A DNA stretch of 20,052 nt from Silvanigrellales bacterium. GTDB taxonomy: Bacteria > Bdellovibrionota_B > Oligoflexia > Silvanigrellales > Silvanigrellaceae. Shown piece by piece: positions 15,963-20,052 of this stretch. The position numbers were made by a program, and so were the translations under genes. Every line of letters starts with the position of its first letter. The stretch's first letter is position 1. The notes beneath the pieces are model-generated. The model was not told where the DNA came from, did no database searches, and saw only the letters and a program-made list of their open reading frames with translations. Where the stretch lies: NCBI GenBank assembly GCA_028285285.1, contig JANQPW010000921.1, positions 1 to 20,052 on the forward strand, in the 5' to 3' direction.

Positions 15963-17348
15963 ATGAAGTTAAAGTCAAGAAAAAATCTGCTGAAAGCCTC
16001 TGCACGTTTCATAACTTTGGGCAGCTGGGGAGTGCCGATTGCCACCGCCCGAGCCCTCCAAACGGTGGCAAGCGAATGGGCGCAAGACAGCAGCCGCCAC
16101 AGCGGATCAGACTGGATGCTCGTTTTCTGCGGTGAAGTTCTCGCGGGTTCCTTCCAAAGTGCTGGGCCAGTGTTTGTGAAGTTTGGCCAGGTTCTCGCTT
16201 CACGCGAAGATATCCTACCACCGTCACTGTGTCAGCGGTTGAGCAAACTCTACGACAAACAAAACCCAACACCCTTTCACCAAATCAAAAAGCGTGTCGA
16301 TGAGGCTTTCCCTGAAAAACCCTTTTCACACATTGAAAAGAAGGCACTGGGAGTGGGAACCGTTGGGCAGGTGCACCGTGCCCGCCTCAAAGATCAAACT
16401 GAGGTTGTGATCAAAATCATCAAGCCCGGTATCAAGGAGGCTGTGCAGCAAGACCTGAGTTTGTTTCGGAGTGTGCTGTCTCTTCTGCCCCCAAAACTGC
16501 GCAAAGATCTTGTCATGATCGAACACGCACTCGAGGATCTTGCCGAGAGTTTTGGCGCTGAAATGGATCTGCGACGTGAAGCACAGAATCTATTGGAGTT
16601 CAAAGAGCGCTGTCGAAAAAACCCACGCATTTATGTTCCGGACTGCTACCCGAGCATGCTCACAGAAGACATCATGGTGATGGAATACCTAGAAGGTGAG
16701 CCGCTCGGAAGCCTCAATGATCGAGTCGACTCACCGAAGAGAAAAGAGCTGGCTACCCTCGTTGTGAGAGAAGTTCTCACACAGGTGTTTGAAAAAGGTC
16801 ATTTTCACGGTGATCCCCACGGCGGAAATCTGCTCCTCCTCCCCGATGGGCGGGTGGCCTTTATTGACCTGGGCCTCACTGGAGAGCTTTCGCTTTCCGC
16901 CAGAAGAGCTCTCACCAATGTGCTTCGGGCAATGCTGAGTCGCAACCCCGATCAAGCCATGGACGCTCTTCTCAGCTTTGCCGTGGTGCCAGAAAACTTT
17001 GATCGCACGACCTTTCGTGCAGGAGTGGCTCAGGTCTACAAAGAGTTCAAAGGCAAGGCCCAACAACGAAACCTTGAACAGCTCGTGGCAGCACTCTTCC
17101 AGCAGGCCTACCGCGCGGGACTCTATCTCCCCCCCGCAACAACTGTCTTCATCAAAGCCATGGTCACCGTAGAGGGGCTTGCCCGCACACTCGACCCTGA
17201 AATCGACATCAAGTCCGTGGCAACGGGAACCGTTCTCAAAGCCAGCGCTCGGGGTTTCTTTTCCAGGCTCACACAATGGGGTCGTGCAGAATCGAAAGAC
17301 CCCGCTCAAAATGAGAGCCGCGTTCCCAAGAGCACCCCTCGAGACTGA
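15963..17348 (+). CDS. ABC1/UbiB-family atypical kinase (AarF/ADCK-like)
   Basis: The 461-residue product carries the hallmarks of the ABC1/UbiB family, protein-kinase-like ATPases that support isoprenoid quinone metabolism or lipid handling. Seen: the KxGQ motif as FVKFGQVLASREDILP (KFGQ 73-76), a nucleotide-binding loop GVGTVGQVHRA (130-140), the VIKI lysine (about 151), MDLRREAQN (201-209), the catalytic loop HGDPHGGN (282-289) and IDLG in place of DFG (Asp 302). The Ala-rich loop characteristic of the family is instead Gly-bearing. The two C-terminal membrane helices of UbiB are not evident; the tail is polar (KDPAQNESRVPKSTPRD). No ubi or men genes are nearby, so I assign no symbol. It follows a small exported protein by 4 bp with only a weak ribosome site, suggesting coupled translation. 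Its last 43 bp overlap the opposite-strand gene. Confidence 0.93.
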   Translation: MKLKSRKNLLKASARFITLGSWGVPIATARALQTVASEWAQDSSRHSGSDWMLVFCGEVLAGSFQSAGPVFVKFGQVLASREDILPPSLCQRLSKLYDKQNPTPFHQIKKRVDEAFPEKPFSHIEKKALGVGTVGQVHRARLKDQTEVVIKIIKPGIKEAVQQDLSLFRSVLSLLPPKLRKDLVMIEHALEDLAESFGAEMDLRREAQNLLEFKERCRKNPRIYVPDCYPSMLTEDIMVMEYLEGEPLGSLNDRVDSPKRKELATLVVREVLTQVFEKGHFHGDPHGGNLLLLPDGRVAFIDLGLTGELSLSARRALTNVLRAMLSRNPDQAMDALLSFAVVPENFDRTTFRAGVAQVYKEFKGKAQQRNLEQLVAALFQQAYRAGLYLPPATTVFIKAMVTVEGLARTLDPEIDIKSVATGTVLKASARGFFSRLTQWGRAESKDPAQNESRVPKSTPRD

Positions 17349-18505
17349 GCTTGAGCATTTTCAAGATGATCTTGACGCCCCCAAAACACCAAGTGGGTTC
17401 GATACTGACCATCAATGGGCACAGATTCCAAACCCAAAGACACGCCCCAGCTTTGAGCAAAAAACACTTCACTCACTTCGACATGATCAAATGACGCCTT
17501 GGCATAGGGTCGCAGCACATGCAAATCGAAATCCATACGCATCTGAGCGCTGCGCATTTTCACGGCAGTGTCGCGATCTAAGAAAGCAAAAAACGGAGAC
17601 GCATCTGCCACACCCCCACTTCCCGTCAGACCGAGCTTCTGCTGCAGACCAGCCTCACTCTCTATTTGTCCCAGCTCGGCGCTCAAGCGAAGCGCGTCCC
17701 ATGTGAGCTGGACCCCTCCCGCGCCGTGAAAGAGCCAGCCACGGCGCCGCGTTTGAGGAGTCACGGCCGCGACCTCATTCTCCCCATCTGCAACTTCAGC
17801 TGGCAAAGCCAACACGGTGAGCATAGGAACAACTTGAGCGTTCCACCACTCTCCATACCATGATCCCGACAACGCAACATCTTTCTGATCAGAGCTGAGT
17901 TTCGTATGAGGAGAGTTGAGTATCTGGGCAAAGAAGTTGCTGGTGCCCAATATCACACCAAATTCGACCCCCGTGAGATAATTCACTGCCAAGGCTTGAG
18001 CCGACCGGCTATAAGCGTACACATCACCCACAGAGCGATCATTTTCAAAAGCACCCGAACGCACCCACATTCGACCCGCCTTGAGACTGTATCGACTGAC
18101 CTGACGCTCAACCCAAAATTCGGAAACAAAGGGAAGAAGGGCACCCTCTTGCAAAACTGGTGAAGTCTGACTGCTGAGGAAGTTCAGATCTAAAAAGTAA
18201 CTAACTGTTCCCTCCACGCTTCCATTAACAAAAAGGTGTGCATGGTTCAGGGCAAAACCCCATCTCTCATTCACGCTGGGGTGAGGAGAAAGAGAGACCC
18301 CTGGTGCGCCTTCGAGCAGCTCTTGAGCGTCGTAGTGCGCATCGACCCTTAGAGAAAGCGAAAGGTTCAAAGTTGATTCCGCATGACCGACTTCAGTCAC
18401 CACCGAAAATGTTCCGACCACAAGCAAACAGGCCCAAGCACTCAAAGCGAATCTCGTCAAAGCCTGAACAAACTGAGGTTTCCAGTCAGTTTTGGGGTGT
18501 GGCAT
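17306..18505 (-). CDS. Porin-like outer-membrane beta-barrel protein
   Basis: The 399-residue product has a long signal peptide (FALSAWACLLVVGTFSVVTEVGHA, cleavage before ESTLNL). The remainder has alternating-residue amphipathic strands with Gly/aromatic turns (FALNHAHLFVNG, VSYFLDLNFL, YSLKAGRMWVRSGAF, VEFGVILGTSNFF, GVSLGLESVPIDG) and ends RLSF. A terminal Phe is the usual signal for barrel insertion by the BAM complex. The segment AGRMWVRSGAFEN resembles the GR-x-x-x-x-G loop of porins related to phosphate-selective porins, but I would not assign a substrate. ATG at 18505 is chosen because GGAG lies 8 nt upstream; the frame opens 9 codons further. It is divergent from the cytochrome gene, with possible shared control, and its 3' end overlaps the kinase gene by 43 bp. 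Confidence 0.78.
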   Translation of the reverse strand: MPHPKTDWKPQFVQALTRFALSAWACLLVVGTFSVVTEVGHAESTLNLSLSLRVDAHYDAQELLEGAPGVSLSPHPSVNERWGFALNHAHLFVNGSVEGTVSYFLDLNFLSSQTSPVLQEGALLPFVSEFWVERQVSRYSLKAGRMWVRSGAFENDRSVGDVYAYSRSAQALAVNYLTGVEFGVILGTSNFFAQILNSPHTKLSSDQKDVALSGSWYGEWWNAQVVPMLTVLALPAEVADGENEVAAVTPQTRRRGWLFHGAGGVQLTWDALRLSAELGQIESEAGLQQKLGLTGSGGVADASPFFAFLDRDTAVKMRSAQMRMDFDLHVLRPYAKASFDHVEVSEVFFAQSWGVSLGLESVPIDGQYRTHLVFWGRQDHLENAQAQSRGVLLGTRLSF

Positions 18506-18550
18506 GAGTTTGCTCCATATGTCAGAAATCACGAATAAGACTAACTTTTT

Positions 18551-18610
18551 TTTTAAGAAAGGGAAACCAACTCTGACAATCTGGTCAGAGTCTGATGAAT
18601 AGGGAATAAA
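18551..18610. promoter_or_regulatory. Divergent promoters sharing a 20-bp palindrome
   Basis: The palindrome has 7-bp arms CTCTGAC (18571-18577) and GTCAGAG (18584-18590). Leftward promoter: -35 TTGTCA (complement of 18574-18579), 17-bp spacer, -10 TTAAAA (complement of 18551-18556). Rightward promoter: -35 TGGTCA (18582-18587), 17-bp spacer, -10 AATAAA (18605-18610). The palindrome overlaps both -35 elements, which is what a site controlling both directions would look like. The hexamers are approximate matches only. Confidence 0.4.
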
Positions 18611-18616
18611 TCATCA

Positions 18617-18764
18617 CGGATTCGTCAAGAATGACGAAAGAACATTGTGGGCTTTCTCGGCCCATCACTGGAGACCATTCCTTTGAGGAAATAATGGTCG
18701 AAAGTGCGCATGATATGCTCACCCCCCTTTTTCAAGACCGCACTCCAGTGTGGTCTTTTTTTTT
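18617..18764 (+). ncRNA. Candidate structured small RNA or attenuator leader
   Basis: No protein frame is supported here, but hairpins run in series: TTCGTCA/TGACGAA (18621-18627, 18632-18638, 4-nt loop); TGGGC/GCCCA (18648-18652, 18660-18664); GACCATT/AATGGTC (18673-18679, 18693-18699) with TTCC/GGAA inside; then an intrinsic terminator ending at 18764. The 5' end is inferred from a weak promoter ending at 18610. AGTGCG (18703-18708) can pair with CGCACT (18739-18744) of the terminator's left arm and loop. GACCAT (18673-18678) can pair with GTGGTC (18750-18755) of its right arm. Mutually exclusive folds are thus possible. It resembles no riboswitch class that I know. It could be an independent RNA or the leader of the cytochrome gene at 18867. 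Confidence 0.45.
18734..18764 (+). terminator. Strong intrinsic terminator upstream of the cytochrome gene
   Basis: A 10-bp stem (18734-18743 with 18748-18757, including one G-T pair), loop TCCA, runs into nine T (18756-18764). It points rightward, yet no rightward protein gene ends nearby: the closest one upstream stops at 17348. It therefore ends a non-coding transcript or attenuates the gene that begins about 100 nt later. Confidence 0.8.
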
Positions 18765-18866
18765 GCCTCTTCGGCCCCACACGACTGCTCCCCCACTCCG
18801 CGAAAAGCTTGGTACACTTTTGAGAGTCTGCAAACGAATTCTCACTCGTAAAGGAACTCTCCATTC

Positions 18867-20052
18867 ATGCACAGAGATTCTGCTCACTCCACCTCAAGGT
18901 CTTGCACTCAAAGGCTTTGGCCGCTCTGGCTTGTTCTGTGGGGTCTCACCCTCTCAGCCCTCTTCCCCACCCACTCTCTTGCAGAGCCCTGGCTGGGGAG
19001 CAAATACGCTCAAAACTGTGCCGGTTGCCATGCACCAGGACGCAAAAACCTTAAGGCCATCGACAGGCGCTGTTCTCTCAGCTGCCAGGGCTGCCATGTG
19101 AGCCCCAATGGTGGAGGACTCCGCAGTTTTTATGGGAAGTGGACCGAAGACCGCTGGCTCCGCTCCTACATCTCTCCTGAGTATCTGGGCCATCAGAAGT
19201 CAACAGCAACAATTTTTAAGCAAAAGTACGGTCCCAAAAACAGTGTCGCTGAGCAAAAAAGAAAGAAACGAGAAGCAAAGAAGCGGCGACGGAGAAAAAA
19301 AGAGAAGCGAGAAAAATCCACGGTTGAGGAGCTCGAGCCTTCTTCAAACCGGCTCTCTAATGAAGAGATTGTGAAGCGTGGTCACCAGCTTGTTGAAACA
19401 GACGCAGTCTACCCCGATGCCCGCCCCTACGACCGACGCGATCCATTCTACAAAATCGTGGCCAACACAGACGAAGAGTTTTTAGCACAAATCCCTGAAG
19501 GCGATCCCTATCGCCAATTTGATCTCAGTCGCACAGACGCAGGCCTCGATGCCCGGTGGATTTGGCTCAACCTCCGAGACCACAGCGATCCCGCTGTGAA
19601 AGAAAACACAAAGGAATGGCGTTCCTTTCTCATGAATCTCAGCATTTCGGTGCGCTATCGCCCCTTTTTCAGATACTTCCACCTGGTTTATGAAAATCAC
19701 TTTCTGGGTGTGCCCATCGACAACCCGAAATATTCAGTGATTTTCGACTCAGCCACAACGCGCTCTCTTTATGCAATGGTCGACAACCTTCCCTTCAACA
19801 TATTCCTCCAGGGAGGGCTCTATCGACCCCTCTTTGGCCAGTACGTTCCCGATCACAACCAACTCTCTCAGCGCATGTTTGCCTGGGCCACGACGGGAAG
19901 CCCACGTTCCCAAGCCATTCTTTTTCAGGCAGTCACCCTTGGCACAGCTCCGAATGTGCCCTTTGCCAATATCCACTACATTGGAGGTGCCAAAAAAGCA
20001 GGTGCGCGCGATGCCCTCGATGGCACAAAGGGTTTTGCCATGAATGGTGGAC
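18867..20052 (+). CDS. c-type cytochrome with two CxxCH motifs and probable porin-like domain (3' partial)
   Basis: The frame runs off the right edge after 395 codons. It has a signal peptide (LWPLWLVLWGLTLSALFPTH, cleavage near SLA, residue 39), then two haem-binding motifs, CAGCH (51-55) and CQGCH (73-77). The second sits in QGCHVSPNGGGLRSFYG, a motif I associate with outer-membrane cytochrome/porin-type proteins of former deltaproteobacteria. Residues 129-150 are extremely basic (QKRKKREAKKRRRRKKEKR). After a polar region, segments such as NLSISVRYRPFFRYF, PFNIFLQGGLYRPLFGQYVPDH and ANIHYIGG look like barrel strands with the GR/GL-x-x-x-FG type loop. Haem would be attached in the periplasm; a role in electron transfer is inferred. 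The start ATG 18867 has AAAGGA about 11 nt upstream. Overlapping frames in this stretch are shadows. It lies downstream of the terminator at 18734-18764, so read-through or its own promoter is needed. Confidence 0.82.
   Translation, partial: MHRDSAHSTSRSCTQRLWPLWLVLWGLTLSALFPTHSLAEPWLGSKYAQNCAGCHAPGRKNLKAIDRRCSLSCQGCHVSPNGGGLRSFYGKWTEDRWLRSYISPEYLGHQKSTATIFKQKYGPKNSVAEQKRKKREAKKRRRRKKEKREKSTVEELEPSSNRLSNEEIVKRGHQLVETDAVYPDARPYDRRDPFYKIVANTDEEFLAQIPEGDPYRQFDLSRTDAGLDARWIWLNLRDHSDPAVKENTKEWRSFLMNLSISVRYRPFFRYFHLVYENHFLGVPIDNPKYSVIFDSATTRSLYAMVDNLPFNIFLQGGLYRPLFGQYVPDHNQLSQRMFAWATTGSPRSQAILFQAVTLGTAPNVPFANIHYIGGAKKAGARDALDGTKGFAMNGG

Noticed and set aside
18631..19101. 156-codon plus-strand frame starting MTKEHCG
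   Set aside because: It spans the terminator and overlaps the cytochrome gene in another frame. The cytochrome frame has a signal peptide and two CxxCH motifs, and this one has nothing comparable.
1..20052. Repeated heptamer GAGAGCC as a possible Chi-like signal for AddAB
   Set aside because: I found about six copies on the plus strand and three on the minus, above simple expectation, but GAG AGC is a common Glu-Ser codon pair here and 20 kb is too little to test orientation bias.
18867..20052. Possible prophage or mobile-element cargo at the right edge
   Set aside because: No integrase, repeat, attachment-like site or change in base composition was seen.

Overview
The window looks like chromosomal DNA of a Gram-negative (diderm) bacterium with roughly balanced base composition. 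Supporting features are many signal peptides, a beta-barrel protein ending in Phe, and a c-type cytochrome with a probable barrel domain. The mix of AddAB, FolE2, SufE, an ABC1/UbiB-like kinase and many unrecognised secreted proteins would fit Bdellovibrionota or another former 'deltaproteobacterial' lineage. That placement is a low-confidence inference; no rRNA or marker gene is present. I see no insertion sequence, integrase, tRNA, rRNA or CRISPR array.

Layout: (1) 1-6383 (+) is an addB-addA pair joined by a 4-bp ATGA overlap, a double-strand-break end-processing helicase-nuclease. addB enters from the left edge. (2) 6444-10841 (+) holds three exported proteins: a large SGNH/GDSL-like hydrolase, a chymotrypsin-fold protease homologue that appears to have lost its catalytic serine, and an unrecognised probable lipoprotein whose leader can form a long stem ending at the ribosome-binding site. 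(3) 10843-12653 is a divergent pair of small exported proteins that both resemble DUF4360. They share a 368-bp intergenic region with two palindromes and a strikingly T-rich leader; a structured 3' region and an intrinsic terminator close the rightward gene. (4) 12893-14340 (+) is folE2-sufE, again with an ATGA overlap, linking pterin/deazapurine synthesis to sulfur transfer. (5) 14363-15205 (-) and 15317-17348 (+) are an unrecognised membrane-anchored or lipoprotein gene, a small exported protein and an ABC1/UbiB-family atypical kinase. (6) 17306-18505 (-) is a porin-like barrel whose 3' end overlaps the kinase gene by 43 bp. It is divergent from a partial c-type cytochrome gene, 18867 to the right edge.

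The most interesting non-coding region is 18571-18764. A 20-bp palindrome overlaps plausible -35 elements of both divergent promoters. It is followed by a string of hairpins and a very good intrinsic terminator about 100 nt before the cytochrome start codon. Segments upstream of the terminator can pair with either of its arms. This is the architecture of a terminated small RNA or a transcription-attenuating leader, and I do not recognise it as a known riboswitch class. All domain calls are from reading motifs by eye; no database search was run.
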